From Prolixibacter sp. NT017 (GTDB lineage: Bacteria > Bacteroidota > Bacteroidia > Bacteroidales > Prolixibacteraceae), in assembly GCF_009617875.1 (NCBI RefSeq), contig NZ_BLAV01000001.1:4340001-4404000 (forward strand): a stretch of DNA of 64,000 bases, in the 5' to 3' direction. Positions within the stretch are counted from its first letter, which is position 1. Each line of letters starts with the position of its first letter. The position numbers and the translations under genes are program-made. The notes under the pieces were generated by a model. The model was given only the letters and a program-made list of their open reading frames with translations. It did not search any database and was not told where the DNA came from. Shown piece by piece: positions 1 through 9,703 of this stretch.

Positions 1-2
1 TC

Positions 3-1181
3 GAGAAGGCGCCATTGCGTGTTTCGGCCCAAATTATCGATCGAGACAATCATGAACCTGTTCCCTACGCATCTGTCACTATCGACGGACAAAGTATTGG
101 CACCATCACCAACTCCGACGGCCGTTTTGATTTGGTTATCCCGCAACGATTGCTCGATCACGATGTCCTTATCGGCTGCCTGGGCTACGTAGAATATCGC
201 ATTGCTCCCGATAGCCTGAAAAACGTCAGTCAAATCGATCTTAAGCCTGTTTCGTACCGCTTGCGCGAAGTGAGGGTCAAACCGGTTGAACCGGAAGAAA
301 TTATTGCCCGGTTCAGATCGCATATTGCCGACAATTACACCCTGACTCCCCAGCTCATGACCACATTCTATCGTGAAACCGTCAGACAAGACGGCAAATA
401 TATGGGAATGTGGGAAGCCGTGATGGAGATGCTGAAAAGCCCCTACAGAGGGGTTGGAAGCGATAAGGTCCGGTTTATCAAAGGTCGAAAAAGTGAATTT
501 AACCGCTCATATAAAGACGTGAAGCTGAAAATTCAGGGAGGCCCCTACTACATCACCAAACTCGATGTGGTGAAAAACCTCGAAAGTTTTCTCGACCCAC
601 AATACGAACAGATTTACCGCTACAAATTCGAACAACCGATTGTATATAACGGCCGGGTGGCCTGGGTTATCCGCTTTTCACGAAAAGAGCGGGTGGATTA
701 TCCGTGTTTCAACGGTTACTTTCTTATCGATGCCGAGTCGTATGCCCTTATTATGGCCGATTTTTCACTGGATAACAAGAGCTTGAAAATTCTGGGCGAA
801 TCGTTTATCAAGAAACAGCCACACAACGTTAAAACTCAGCCCATCAGGGCCGAATATAAAATTACCTACCGGGAATTAAACGGAAAGTGGAGTTTCTATA
901 TGGCGCGTACCGATGTTCAATTTCGGGTACGCAATAAGGAAAACCATCAGCGCTCTATTTTCCGGAGTGTTTCCGACATGGTGGTGACCCAGCAATACCG
1001 GTTCCCGCGAAGGGCCAGATTTGGTCCCTCAGGAATTTTCCGGTCGAACGACATTTTCACCGACTTTATCGGTGACTATGATCCGCAATTCTGGGAAAAC
1101 TACAACGTGATAAAACCGGATGAAGATCTGCGTAATGCGTTAAAACAAAATGTCGATTCTACTGAAAATAAAAATCAATAA
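3..1181 (+). CDS. Carboxypeptidase-regulatory-like domain protein, 5' end outside window
   Basis: The reading frame is open from the left edge of the window, so the N-terminus, presumably with a signal peptide, is missing. The first visible codons already lie inside a CarboxypepD_reg-like beta-sandwich (VPYASVTIDGQSIGT, then NSDGRFDL), the domain Bacteroidota place at the N-terminus of outer-membrane and exported proteins. The remaining ~300 residues, rich in aromatic and basic residues, look like the exported portion common in this phylum; no catalytic motif is visible. The gene overlaps no other but sits only 13 bases before the next start (1195), so the two are probably co-transcribed. The TTG at 15 is only the first possible start in the window and is not a real start. 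Function unknown; envelope location is inferred from the domain. Confidence 0.75.
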   Translation, partial: EKAPLRVSAQIIDRDNHEPVPYASVTIDGQSIGTITNSDGRFDLVIPQRLLDHDVLIGCLGYVEYRIAPDSLKNVSQIDLKPVSYRLREVRVKPVEPEEIIARFRSHIADNYTLTPQLMTTFYRETVRQDGKYMGMWEAVMEMLKSPYRGVGSDKVRFIKGRKSEFNRSYKDVKLKIQGGPYYITKLDVVKNLESFLDPQYEQIYRYKFEQPIVYNGRVAWVIRFSRKERVDYPCFNGYFLIDAESYALIMADFSLDNKSLKILGESFIKKQPHNVKTQPIRAEYKITYRELNGKWSFYMARTDVQFRVRNKENHQRSIFRSVSDMVVTQQYRFPRRARFGPSGIFRSNDIFTDFIGDYDPQFWENYNVIKPDEDLRNALKQNVDSTENKNQ

Positions 1182-1194
1182 TAACACCATCGCT

Positions 1195-3774
1195 ATGAAA
1201 TCAATTGTCCGCCTTGTTCTTTCGGGGATTTTCCTGTTCGCCGGATGGCTGCACGCCCAGGATACGGAAAAGCCTCATCTGATTGATCAACTGACCAATC
1301 AATTAAATAATTACCGCTTGCAAACTGTGAATCAGGAAGTGTATGTTTCAACCGACAAGTCACTTTACCGTCCCGGTGAAAGTCTTTGGTTCAAAGGCTA
1401 TGTAACCGATGTGCTCACGCACCTTCCATCACTAAAAAGCCTGGAACTGGATGTCAGGTTGGTCAGCGACAACGGTGATGAAATCAAAAGCGACCGGTTC
1501 AAGCTTCAAAACGGAATTACGAATGGAGATTTCAAGATTCCGGAATCTGTGAAGCAGGGCAATTATTACCTGATTGCCTACACTCCGGAAATGACCTTCA
1601 GGCCCGTGAACCAGGTTTTTTACAAACGCATTATCATTAAAAGCCCCGAACAGCACAACCTGCACTACAACATGGTGTTCGACAAACCAAATTATCAGGC
1701 AGGCGAAACAGTGACAGCCAAACTCTATGTTTCGGACCTAAGCCGGAAACCGGAATCGAATGTGCGGGTAAAATACACGGTACAATCGGGCGACAACACT
1801 TTTGCTTCGGGGAAAGTAAAAACCGAAAAGAACGGCAGTGCTTTCATCACGTTCAATGCTCCGGGAAAGCAGTTGAAAAACCCTTTAATGCTGGATGTCA
1901 ATTTCAATGAAAATAAAGAAGACTATCATTTCAGCAACCATGTGCCGCTCGCCAATGAACCGCTGACCATTCACTTTTTCCCGGAAGGAGGAAACCTGGT
2001 ACCGGCAACAGCCCAAATGGTGGCATTCCGTGCTTCCGATGCATTCGGCAATCCAATTGTAGTCAATGGTGATGTAGTGGATCACAACGGCAAACTGCTG
2101 GCCAAAGCAGGAACCATTGCTCCCGGTTTAGGAATTTTTAGTCTGGCATCGCAAAATGACAGCCAGTTGAAGCTGGTCATCACCAGTGAGCCCGGTAAAG
2201 GCCAGGAATTTCCGCTGCCAAAACCCGATGCACAGGCTGTTTCCATTAACTCCAACCAGAGTAATGCCGATACGCTTTGGATCACGTTAAAAAGACCGGC
2301 CGGCAGTGAAAAAAATAAATACTCCATGCTGGCTGTCAACCGTGGTGAAGTAGTCTGGGCTTCGGAGTTCCAAATCGGGTCAGCCGGTAAAATCCCGGTT
2401 AGCCTGAGCAGTTTTCGTCAGGGCGTTACCCTCTTCTCCGTTTTCGACGATATGGGAAAGCTCCGGACACAGAGCCTTATCAATATCAACAAAGAAAAAT
2501 CGGTCGCTGTAGAAATGCAATTCCCAGAATCGCTGGGCACTGACCAGGCTGGAAAAATCCATATAAAACTAACCGACGAGAACGGAAAACCGGTAAAAGG
2601 AGAAGTGGCCGTGTCGGTAACAGATGCACGGGCAGATATTCCGGAAGCCCGTGGAATCGCCCAATTGAACTGCGGCACTTCCCTGCCCATTCCTCTCTCA
2701 AACCCGGAAGCGCAGAAAAACGCTACATCGTTTAAATTCTACTTGATGGCCAACCATCTGCAGAATTTTAACTGGGATGAAGTCCGCACTTATAAAGACT
2801 CAACCACTGAGGCATCTGAGCAATTGAATATCGGCCTTTCCGGAATGGTTTTCAACCGGAAGGATGAGCCCGTAGCCAATGCAAAAATCAACATCGTTAA
2901 CTCCAGTATGCAGATGTTCAACACCACCAGCGACGAGAATGGGCACTTTTCCATCGATTCGCCGCTCCTTTCGAACCCCGGCAACCTGACCATTACCGCT
3001 ACCGACGATTCCGGCAAGAAAGATCTCACGGTCAAACTGGACAAAAGCTTTGCGGAAAAAGTGGTTGACTACATCAACAGCAAACCGGTAGCCGATCCGT
3101 GGAAATCGGAAATGGGACTCCTCCAGGCATCGTATTTTGAGAACAATCCCGACCTGTTCGCGTCTGTTCCTGATAAGGTAATCGAACCCAACAAAAGAAA
3201 AGATGATTTCTGGAAAGCATACCTCGATCAATCAACCAACCTGCTCGATATCATCAACATGATAAAACCCTTTGATTTGATGGGGGAACGAATTGTTTTC
3301 AAAGGTTCTCACAACAGTTTGATGAACCAGGGCGGTGCGTTAATCGTGGTTGACGGACAGCAATTGGGAACCTCCGCATCGACACTGAGTGCAATTCCGC
3401 CGCTGACCGTGGAAGATATCAACGTGTCAACCAAACTTTCTGATGTGGCTAAGTACACCGGGCTAAATTCGGTCGGTGTTATTGAAATTACCACGAAAAA
3501 GGGGGAACGCATCAAACCTCAAAAAGAAATGGGTCCGGCATACGAGAAAGGTTTGCGGGTGTCAAGAAATTTTTCACCTCAACCTTTTGGGAAAGCCAAG
3601 TATAATTTACAATCGACATTGCTGTGGGCTCCAGTCGTTTTTATCAGAGACAATGGAGAGACTGTTCTCAACTTCAAAACCAGTAAGCTTAAGTCGACTT
3701 ACAACGTACATGTGGAAGGAATCAACCTCGACGGCACCTGGTTCAGCAAGGATGCCGAGTTAAACGTTGAATAG
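1195..3774 (+). CDS. Exported MG2-domain / TonB-plug-like protein
   Basis: A protein of 859 aa. The ATG at 1195 is chosen because it begins a clear signal peptide (MKSIVRLVLSGIFLFAG..LHAQ); a longer frame from 1150 would overlap the upstream gene. Around residues 45-75 the motif VSTDKSLYRPGESLWFKGYV is the MG2 macroglobulin domain of alpha-2-macroglobulin-like proteins. Near residue 540 a carboxypeptidase-regulatory domain follows (GLSGMVFNRKDEPVANAKI). Close to the C-terminus (about 690-780) a stretch resembling a TonB-receptor plug appears (GGALIVVDGQQLG ... VGVIEITTKKG), but there is no beta-barrel after it. No thioester motif was seen. The protein is likely periplasmic or outer-membrane associated; substrate and role are unknown. 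It ends at a strong terminator. Confidence 0.85.
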   Translation: MKSIVRLVLSGIFLFAGWLHAQDTEKPHLIDQLTNQLNNYRLQTVNQEVYVSTDKSLYRPGESLWFKGYVTDVLTHLPSLKSLELDVRLVSDNGDEIKSDRFKLQNGITNGDFKIPESVKQGNYYLIAYTPEMTFRPVNQVFYKRIIIKSPEQHNLHYNMVFDKPNYQAGETVTAKLYVSDLSRKPESNVRVKYTVQSGDNTFASGKVKTEKNGSAFITFNAPGKQLKNPLMLDVNFNENKEDYHFSNHVPLANEPLTIHFFPEGGNLVPATAQMVAFRASDAFGNPIVVNGDVVDHNGKLLAKAGTIAPGLGIFSLASQNDSQLKLVITSEPGKGQEFPLPKPDAQAVSINSNQSNADTLWITLKRPAGSEKNKYSMLAVNRGEVVWASEFQIGSAGKIPVSLSSFRQGVTLFSVFDDMGKLRTQSLININKEKSVAVEMQFPESLGTDQAGKIHIKLTDENGKPVKGEVAVSVTDARADIPEARGIAQLNCGTSLPIPLSNPEAQKNATSFKFYLMANHLQNFNWDEVRTYKDSTTEASEQLNIGLSGMVFNRKDEPVANAKINIVNSSMQMFNTTSDENGHFSIDSPLLSNPGNLTITATDDSGKKDLTVKLDKSFAEKVVDYINSKPVADPWKSEMGLLQASYFENNPDLFASVPDKVIEPNKRKDDFWKAYLDQSTNLLDIINMIKPFDLMGERIVFKGSHNSLMNQGGALIVVDGQQLGTSASTLSAIPPLTVEDINVSTKLSDVAKYTGLNSVGVIEITTKKGERIKPQKEMGPAYEKGLRVSRNFSPQPFGKAKYNLQSTLLWAPVVFIRDNGETVLNFKTSKLKSTYNVHVEGINLDGTWFSKDAELNVE

Positions 3775-3798
3775 AGCAAATATTTTGACAGATCATAA

Positions 3799-3832
3799 AA
3801 AGCCCCGGTAGTTTCATACATTCCGGGGCTTT
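3799..3832. terminator. Bidirectional rho-independent terminator
   Basis: AAAGCCCCGG (3799-3808) pairs perfectly with CCGGGGCTTT (3823-3832), giving a 10-bp stem with A-runs and T-runs on both sides. It lies between the convergent MG2 protein gene and the AIM24-family gene and can serve both. Confidence 0.85.
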
Positions 3833-3842
3833 GTCTAATATT

Positions 3843-4610
3843 TTAACGCTCGAACAGATTGTCCAGAATGGAGCTATCGCCTTTTCCCTGATTTTTACCT
3901 GCCGGGGCCAAGGCCTTAATCAGTTTACTAACCGGCATCGACTGCAGCCATACTTTTCCTGTTCCCCGTAAAGTTGCCAGAAAAATTCCTTCACCGCCAA
4001 AAATCATAGAACGCAAGCCTCCTGCCGATTCAATTGAGAAATCGATGGATGGCTCAAATGCGACAATACAACCGGTGTCTACCCGCAATGTTTCGTTGTT
4101 CAGTTGCCGCTCCACAACTGTTCCACCGGCATGAACAAATACTTTACCATCACCGTCGAAACGCTGAAGAATAAAACCTTCGCCACCAAAAAATCCGGCG
4201 CCCAGCTTTCTGTTCAACGCCACTCCCACTTTTGTCCCGTAGGCGGCACACAAAAAGGCGTCTTTCTGAGCCAAAATAGAACCTCCGTGGTTGGGCAGGT
4301 CAATCGGAAGAATTGTTCCCGGATAAGGTGCCGCAAAAGCCACGTGTCCTTTTCCCAATCCCCGGTGGGTAAAATGGGTCAGAAAAAGTGACTCGCCGGT
4401 AAGCAACCGACCTCCGGCTGATAATAATTTTCCCAATATACTCTGGTTGGCTTCGGAACCATCCCCCATTCGGGTTTCAAAACTCACCGAATCTTCCATG
4501 TACATCATCGCTCCGGCTTCCGCAATTACGGTCTCTCCCGGATCGAGTTCCACCTCCACAAACTGAAGGTCTCCGCCAACAATACGATAATCAATTTCAT
4601 GTGAACGCAT
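3843..4610 (-). CDS. AIM24 / TIGR00266 family protein
   Basis: A 255-aa protein starting at the ATG at 4610 ([14 protein letters not shown]); a 16-residue longer frame exists but has no homology-like content. The sequence has the repeated glycine-rich beta pattern of the AIM24 family: [22 protein letters not shown] near the N-terminus, then [37 protein letters not shown] and a final [13 protein letters not shown]. Family members are bacterial cytoplasmic proteins (and mitochondrial Aim24) of unclear biochemical role. The gene stands alone, convergent with the MG2 gene and divergent from sucC across 293 bases. Confidence 0.85.
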   Translation of the reverse strand: MRSHEIDYRIVGGDLQFVEVELDPGETVIAEAGAMMYMEDSVSFETRMGDGSEANQSILGKLLSAGGRLLTGESLFLTHFTHRGLGKGHVAFAAPYPGTILPIDLPNHGGSILAQKDAFLCAAYGTKVGVALNRKLGAGFFGGEGFILQRFDGDGKVFVHAGGTVVERQLNNETLRVDTGCIVAFEPSIDFSIESAGGLRSMIFGGEGIFLATLRGTGKVWLQSMPVSKLIKALAPAGKNQGKGDSSILDNLFER

Positions 4611-4903
4611 AAGCAAATATTTACAATGGATAAATGAATTCGCGATAGGTAAAACCAATCACCTATTCTTTTGTTAATGATGGAAAACCCTCTAAAGTTA
4701 GCGGATTTCATTTAAGAGCACAATGCATGCTTTTTCGAACCTCTTTCATGTGATATACAACATATTTATTTATTCATATTTTTCAATACTTTAGAGGCTT
4801 ATTTATCAGGGAAATTTTACATAAAAACACCCTGTTAGCTCATTGAACGACTGTAAAAATTTTATTCAAATAGTTAGTTAAAAACTCTAACAACCAGCAT
4901 TAA
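4611..4903. other. Divergent intergenic region before sucC
   Basis: AT-rich spacer of 293 bases between the divergent AIM24 and sucC genes. A sequence close to the Bacteroidota -7 box, TACTTTAG, lies at 4787-4794 on the plus strand and is a possible sucC promoter with one mismatch. Two short inverted repeats are visible: ATAGGT/ACCTAT around 4645-4666 and CAGGG/CCCTG around 4807-4834. Nothing else recognised. Confidence 0.35.
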
Positions 4904-6043
4904 ATGAAAATTCACGAATACCAGGCAAAGCAGATATTTGCCGATTATGAGATCCCGGTCTCGGATGAGATTCTCTGTCACTCAGTTGAAGACGTGGAAA
5001 AAGCCGCTGACAAACTGGGATTGCCCGTTGTGGTAAAAGCCCAGGTTCTCGCCGGAGGACGCGGTAAAGCCGGAGGTGTAAAACTCGCTAAAACCAAAGA
5101 AGAACTGGTCGATGCAGCCAATCAGATCCTCGGCATGGACATTAAAGGTTACACTGTCGAGAAAGTATTGACCGCCAAAGCCATTTCGTTTACCGACGAA
5201 TTTTACGTAGGTCTGACCATCGACCGGAACACCAAGTCGGTTGTGTTTATGGCCAGCGCTGAAGGTGGTGTCGAAATTGAAGAGGTTGCCAAGGACAACC
5301 CCGATGCCATTCACAAATTCGTTATCGATGCCGAAATCGGTTTGATGCCTTTCCAGGCACGGCAGATTGCTTTTAAACTTTTCGACGACATCAAGCTGGT
5401 TCGCCAGGGGGCCGATTTGTTCGAAAAACTCTATCGTGTGTTCATGGATACCGATGCTTCACTGGCCGAAATCAATCCGCTGGTGATTACTGCTGACGGT
5501 AGCCTGATGGCACTCGACGGTAAGATGAACTTCGATGACAACGCCCTGTTCCGTCAAGCGGAAATTCTGGAAATGCGTGAGCCTACCGAAGACGAGAAGA
5601 CAGAAATCGAAGCAAAGGAAAAAGGATTAAGTTTCATCAAACTCGATGGTAACATTGGTTGTATGGTGAACGGCGCCGGATTGGCCATGGCAACCATGGA
5701 CATTATCAAGATTTACGGTGGTGAACCCGCTAACTTCCTTGATATTGGTGGTAGCTCGAACCCGCAGAAGGTGATTGACGCCATGAACCTTCTGCTAGCC
5801 GACAAAAACGTGAAAGCCGTGATGATTAATATCTTCGGTGGTATCACCCGTTGTGATGATGTAGCCAAAGGCATCATCAGCGCACTGGATCAGATGAATA
5901 TCAACATCCCGATTGTGGTTCGCCTGTCAGGTACCAATGCCGCTGAAGGTTTGGAGATTTTGAAGAAAACCAACCTGGTAACGGTTGCTTCCATGGGCGA
6001 AGCTGCTGAAAAAGCCATCGAAATGGCCAGCCAAACTGTTTAA
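4904..6043 (+). CDS. sucC: Succinyl-CoA ligase (ADP-forming) subunit beta
   Basis: Beta subunit (379 aa) of succinyl-CoA synthetase, which interconverts succinyl-CoA and succinate with nucleotide phosphorylation in the TCA cycle. MKIHEYQAKQIFADYEIPV is the canonical ATP-grasp N-terminus; the glycine loop GGRGKAGGVK is at residues 51-60; the carboxyl-terminal CoA-ligase part carries INIFGGITRCD. Length agrees with the shorter Bacteroidota form. It is followed after 62 bases by sucD, and the pair forms the SucCD complex. Sdh genes for the next TCA step lie 4 kb downstream. Confidence 0.97.
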   Translation: MKIHEYQAKQIFADYEIPVSDEILCHSVEDVEKAADKLGLPVVVKAQVLAGGRGKAGGVKLAKTKEELVDAANQILGMDIKGYTVEKVLTAKAISFTDEFYVGLTIDRNTKSVVFMASAEGGVEIEEVAKDNPDAIHKFVIDAEIGLMPFQARQIAFKLFDDIKLVRQGADLFEKLYRVFMDTDASLAEINPLVITADGSLMALDGKMNFDDNALFRQAEILEMREPTEDEKTEIEAKEKGLSFIKLDGNIGCMVNGAGLAMATMDIIKIYGGEPANFLDIGGSSNPQKVIDAMNLLLADKNVKAVMINIFGGITRCDDVAKGIISALDQMNINIPIVVRLSGTNAAEGLEILKKTNLVTVASMGEAAEKAIEMASQTV

Positions 6044-6105
6044 TTCACGTTTTCTGAAATTAATTAACTGATTTACCCTTTGTTTCAATTTTTAATTCAA
6101 ATCAA

Positions 6106-6978
6106 ATGAGCATTCTAATCAACTCAGATACCCGCCTCATTGTACAGGGAATTACCGGTCGTGACGGTAGTTTTCACGCACAGAAAATGAAAGAATACGG
6201 AACCAATGTCGTTGGCGGGGTTTCACCGGGTAAAGCCGGACAAAAAGTCGGCGATATTCCGGTTTTCAATACGGTTAAAGACGCCGTAGCAGCAACCAAG
6301 GCCAATGCATCCATTATCTTCGTACCCCCGAAATTTGCCGCCGATGCCGTTTACGAAGCATCTGAAGCGGGTGTAGAGCTCGTGATTACCATCACTGAAG
6401 GTCTTCCCACACTGGATATGGTGAAACTAATGCCCTACCTGAAAAAGAACGGCACCAAACTGATTGGTCCCAACTGTCCGGGACTGGTTACTCCCGGTGA
6501 AGCGCTGGTTGGTATCCTTCCGGGAAGCATCTTCAAGCAAGGAAATGTAGGTTTGATGAGCCGTAGTGGTACACTGACTTACGAAATGGTGAACCAGTTG
6601 ACCACGAACGGTCTCGGACAAAGTACCTGCGTGGGAATTGGTGGTGACCCGGTTGCCGGACTCTATTATGAAGAGTTGCTGGAAATGTTCCAGAACGACC
6701 CGCAAACCGAAGCCATTGTGCTAATTGGTGAAATTGGTGGTGATGCCGAAGAGCGTGCAGCCCAATACATCAAAGAAAAGGTGACCAAACCGGTTGTTGC
6801 CTTTATCGCCGGACAAACCGCACCTCCCGGAAAACGCATGGGACACGCCGGAGCTATTATTTCCAGCGGAAGCGGTACTGCTGCTGAAAAAATTAAAGCG
6901 TTCGAGGAAGCCGGAGTTCCGGTTGCCCGTAAGCCAGCCGAAATCCCGGTGCTTATTCAGGAGCGCTTAGGAAAGTAA
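6106..6978 (+). CDS. sucD: Succinyl-CoA ligase subunit alpha
   Basis: Alpha subunit, 290 aa, binds CoA and carries the phosphohistidine. [13 protein letters not shown] (residues 13-25) is the CoA-binding Rossmann motif, GPNCPGL lies at 121-127, and the active-site histidine is in GHAGAIIS (His247). It completes the sucCD operon and is followed by a rho-independent terminator. Confidence 0.97.
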   Translation: MSILINSDTRLIVQGITGRDGSFHAQKMKEYGTNVVGGVSPGKAGQKVGDIPVFNTVKDAVAATKANASIIFVPPKFAADAVYEASEAGVELVITITEGLPTLDMVKLMPYLKKNGTKLIGPNCPGLVTPGEALVGILPGSIFKQGNVGLMSRSGTLTYEMVNQLTTNGLGQSTCVGIGGDPVAGLYYEELLEMFQNDPQTEAIVLIGEIGGDAEERAAQYIKEKVTKPVVAFIAGQTAPPGKRMGHAGAIISSGSGTAAEKIKAFEEAGVPVARKPAEIPVLIQERLGK

Positions 6979-7009
6979 ATGTTTTTCAAGTCCATACAAT
7001 GTTCAAAAG

Positions 7010-7041
7010 TGGCGATGCCTTCGGGGGTCGCCATTTTTTTG
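7010..7041 (+). terminator. Rho-independent terminator after sucD
   Basis: TGGCGA (7010-7015) pairs with TCGCCA (7028-7033), extended inward by GCC/GGG across a one-base mismatch, with a TTCG-like loop, followed by seven T. It separates sucD from the convergent TonB receptor gene. Confidence 0.8.
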
Positions 7042-7042
7042 C

Positions 7043-9436
7043 TTAAAACTCAATCATCACACCGATGGTGGGAAGTACAGTCCCACTTTCCGGGCTGATG
7101 GTTTTCAACTCATAACGACTTGGATCATTCGGGTCGATGACCGGATTCCCGTTGGCATCTTCCACCAGAATCAGGTCAGCCGGTTGATCGGCTTTGAAGT
7201 TGTAAGCATTTTGCACATCCACATACAGCATCAGCGACCATTTCTTGAAATAATACGATTTATCTACCCGGAAATCGAGTTGATGAAAAGCTTTCAGCCG
7301 GAGCTGGTTATAGCGGCTATAATCGAGGTAACCTCTTCCTCGGGCATTCCATGCACTACGAAGCGATGAAGTTTCCATGTCCCACGGAGTGTAAGGCGCG
7401 CCGCCAACGTAACGCCACTTGAATCCGAAATCCCAGTTTTTCCTGAGGCTTTTGTTCGCCGTAATATTGAAAATATGCTGGTTGTCCCACGCTGCAGGAA
7501 TGTATTTTCCATCGCCTTCGCGGAATTCGCTTCGAACATAGGTGTAAGAAAACACCGTGTTGAAGCCGAGGATATCTTTGTCGCGGCCCAGAATTTCGAA
7601 ACCGTAGGCCCGTCCGTTACTGACGGGCAATACTTCCTCATCGCCATAAACACCGTAATCAGCGCCCTTGCTGGCCAGCGAAACCGAATCGGTAACCGAG
7701 AACGGATAATCGTTGTAGCCCTTGTAAAAGCCTTCTACCGAGAATTGCCGGTCGGGCTGGGGCTGCCAGGTTATTCCGGCTACGTAATGATTCACCGAGA
7801 TGTACTTCAATCCATTCTCCCGGTTGATTAACGCGCCCGAATTGTCGCGGTAGCCCATGGTGGTGTAGGATGGCAATTGGTAATAACGACCGGTATTCAT
7901 GCTCGCTGAAAGTGATGGAGTAAAGTTGTAGCTGGCAGAAAAACGAGGCGAAAGCTGCTGTAACAGGTTATTCATTTGTGCTGAATAATTGTTGGCATCA
8001 GCGCGCAATCCCAATGATAATACCAGCCTTTCGTCTAAAAAGTGCTGGCTCGCCTGTCCAAAGAAAGAATACTTCCAAAACGACAAATCAGTCCGGTAGT
8101 TCAGCTCGGCCAATTGACCGTTGATGAAATTCTTTCGGTAGGTACGATTAAAATATTCGGCATATTGCAGACCTGCGCCGTAGTTCAACCGAAACCCATT
8201 GGATGATGTGTAGTTGTGCTCAAAACGGAACCGGGTTTCCCGCTCATACGAATCGTAATCGAGCAACAGGTTCTCCGGTTTTTCCACATTATTCTGGTAC
8301 TTGTACTGAATGTTATTGAGTCGGTTTTGACTGACGACCCAGGTATCATAGCCCTTTTCACGGTAGTGTTTATAAACGGCACCTACCGCATAGCTCCACT
8401 GCTTATTCACCGGCAAGTACCCCAAAATATAGCGCTGCTCTTCTGTTTTGTTGGCATCGGTATTCAGTTTGAACTGGTCGAGGGCGCCAATTCCTGTGAA
8501 GTACACCTCGTTTTTGTCGTCGATTTTGGTGCGAACCTTAAACTGGAAATCGTTGTAGGTGGGCAAAAAAGGAAGCCCCAACGCACTAAAAAGAAACTGG
8601 AGGTACGAACGCCTGGCCGAGAAAATCGCCGTCGTGTTTTTTGACAAAGGCCCGTCGAGCGTTAGAGCCAAATCGGAAGCTCCCAATGTGGCCCGGTATT
8701 TCATCTTATCACTGTTGCCGTCTTTCTGTTTGAATTCAAGCACCGAACTCAAGGCATTTCCCCGGTCAGCCGGAAAAGCGCCGGAATAGAAATCCACTTC
8801 ACGAATAAAATCGACATTGATGATCCCGACGGGGCCTCCCGAAGCACCTTGCGTGGCAAAGTGGTTTAGGTTCGGGATTTCCACGTCATCCAGAAAGAAA
8901 CGATTCTCGGAAGGACCACCACCCCGGACAATCACATCATTGCGAAAAGCAGGAGTGGAAGACACGCCCGGATAACTCTGGATGACTTTGGAAATATCGC
9001 GGTTGCCGCCCGGATTCTTTTCAATTTCATCGATGCCAATGCTCCGCAACGAAACCGGACTCTCTTCCCGTCTCCGGAATTGAGAAGGTTTAACGGTTAC
9101 AGCATCCAGATTGACCGTCGATTCCTCCATCGGAATATTGATCTCCGCTTCGCTGGCGTTGGTCACCCGGAAGGATTCAGTGATATTTATCTGAAAACCG
9201 ACTGATGAAACCTGCAACTTGATAAAGCCCGGCGTCAATCCGGTTAGCTTAAAGTTTCCGTTGATGTCGGCAGTCGTTCCGGTATTGGTGCCAAATACCA
9301 CCACATTGGCAAAGGGAACCGGCTGGTTATTGCTGGCATTGAAAACGCGCCCCTTCACCACGCCGTTATTCTCCTGCTGGCTGAACACGGGCCACGAAAT
9401 AAGTAAGGTTACAATCAGGAATAGTATTTTCTTCAT
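7043..9436 (-). CDS. TonB-dependent receptor with N-terminal carboxypeptidase-regulatory domain
   Basis: An outer-membrane receptor of 797 aa. A signal peptide (MKKILFLIVTLLISWPVFSQ) is followed by a CarboxypepD_reg-like domain (about 25-110: GVVKGRVFNASNNQPVPFANV), a plug domain (about 115-225, with DVIVRGGGPSENRFFLDDVEIP) and a ~560-residue beta-barrel ending in an aromatic residue (GVMIEF), as expected for barrel assembly. The plug and barrel are intact. No SusD partner is adjacent, so this is not a typical SusCD pair; the ligand is unknown. Monocistronic, convergent with sucD. A -7-like TATCTTGG on the minus strand lies at 9465-9472. Confidence 0.93.
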   Translation of the reverse strand: MKKILFLIVTLLISWPVFSQQENNGVVKGRVFNASNNQPVPFANVVVFGTNTGTTADINGNFKLTGLTPGFIKLQVSSVGFQINITESFRVTNASEAEINIPMEESTVNLDAVTVKPSQFRRREESPVSLRSIGIDEIEKNPGGNRDISKVIQSYPGVSSTPAFRNDVIVRGGGPSENRFFLDDVEIPNLNHFATQGASGGPVGIINVDFIREVDFYSGAFPADRGNALSSVLEFKQKDGNSDKMKYRATLGASDLALTLDGPLSKNTTAIFSARRSYLQFLFSALGLPFLPTYNDFQFKVRTKIDDKNEVYFTGIGALDQFKLNTDANKTEEQRYILGYLPVNKQWSYAVGAVYKHYREKGYDTWVVSQNRLNNIQYKYQNNVEKPENLLLDYDSYERETRFRFEHNYTSSNGFRLNYGAGLQYAEYFNRTYRKNFINGQLAELNYRTDLSFWKYSFFGQASQHFLDERLVLSLGLRADANNYSAQMNNLLQQLSPRFSASYNFTPSLSASMNTGRYYQLPSYTTMGYRDNSGALINRENGLKYISVNHYVAGITWQPQPDRQFSVEGFYKGYNDYPFSVTDSVSLASKGADYGVYGDEEVLPVSNGRAYGFEILGRDKDILGFNTVFSYTYVRSEFREGDGKYIPAAWDNQHIFNITANKSLRKNWDFGFKWRYVGGAPYTPWDMETSSLRSAWNARGRGYLDYSRYNQLRLKAFHQLDFRVDKSYYFKKWSLMLYVDVQNAYNFKADQPADLILVEDANGNPVIDPNDPSRYELKTISPESGTVLPTIGVMIEF

Positions 9437-9690
9437 TTTGTTGGTTTTGTCTGAAATAAAACACCAAGATAAATATTTTTGTTTAATATTTTTATTTAAT
9501 TATTAAACATTTTAGTTTTAACTTCAATATGAGAGAGAAAGAAGGCATAATCCCAAAATTGAATCATAACAACGAAATTACAATCATACATTTTCATATC
9601 TATATAAAATGATGTTTTGAAACATTTGATTTATCATAACTCAATCGGATAAAATGCTTCCAATTCGCCTGCTGAAAAAGAAGAAATGTG
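9437..9690. other. AT-rich intergenic region
   Basis: Very AT-rich spacer between the divergent TonB receptor and alpha/beta hydrolase genes. It contains the minus-strand -7-like TATCTTGG (9465-9472) about 30 bases before the receptor start. No ORF or strong hairpin seen. Confidence 0.4.
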
Positions 9691-9698
9691 TTAATTTG
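9691..9698 (+). promoter_or_regulatory. -7-like box for alpha/beta hydrolase gene
   Basis: TTAATTTG, one position off the Bacteroidota TAnnTTTG consensus, ends five bases before the ATG at 9704. If used, the transcript would be almost leaderless. Confidence 0.4.
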
Positions 9699-9703
9699 CA
9701 CGG

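Noticed and set aside
1150..1194. Upstream start for the MG2 protein
   Set aside because: It would overlap the preceding gene and place 15 residues before the signal peptide.
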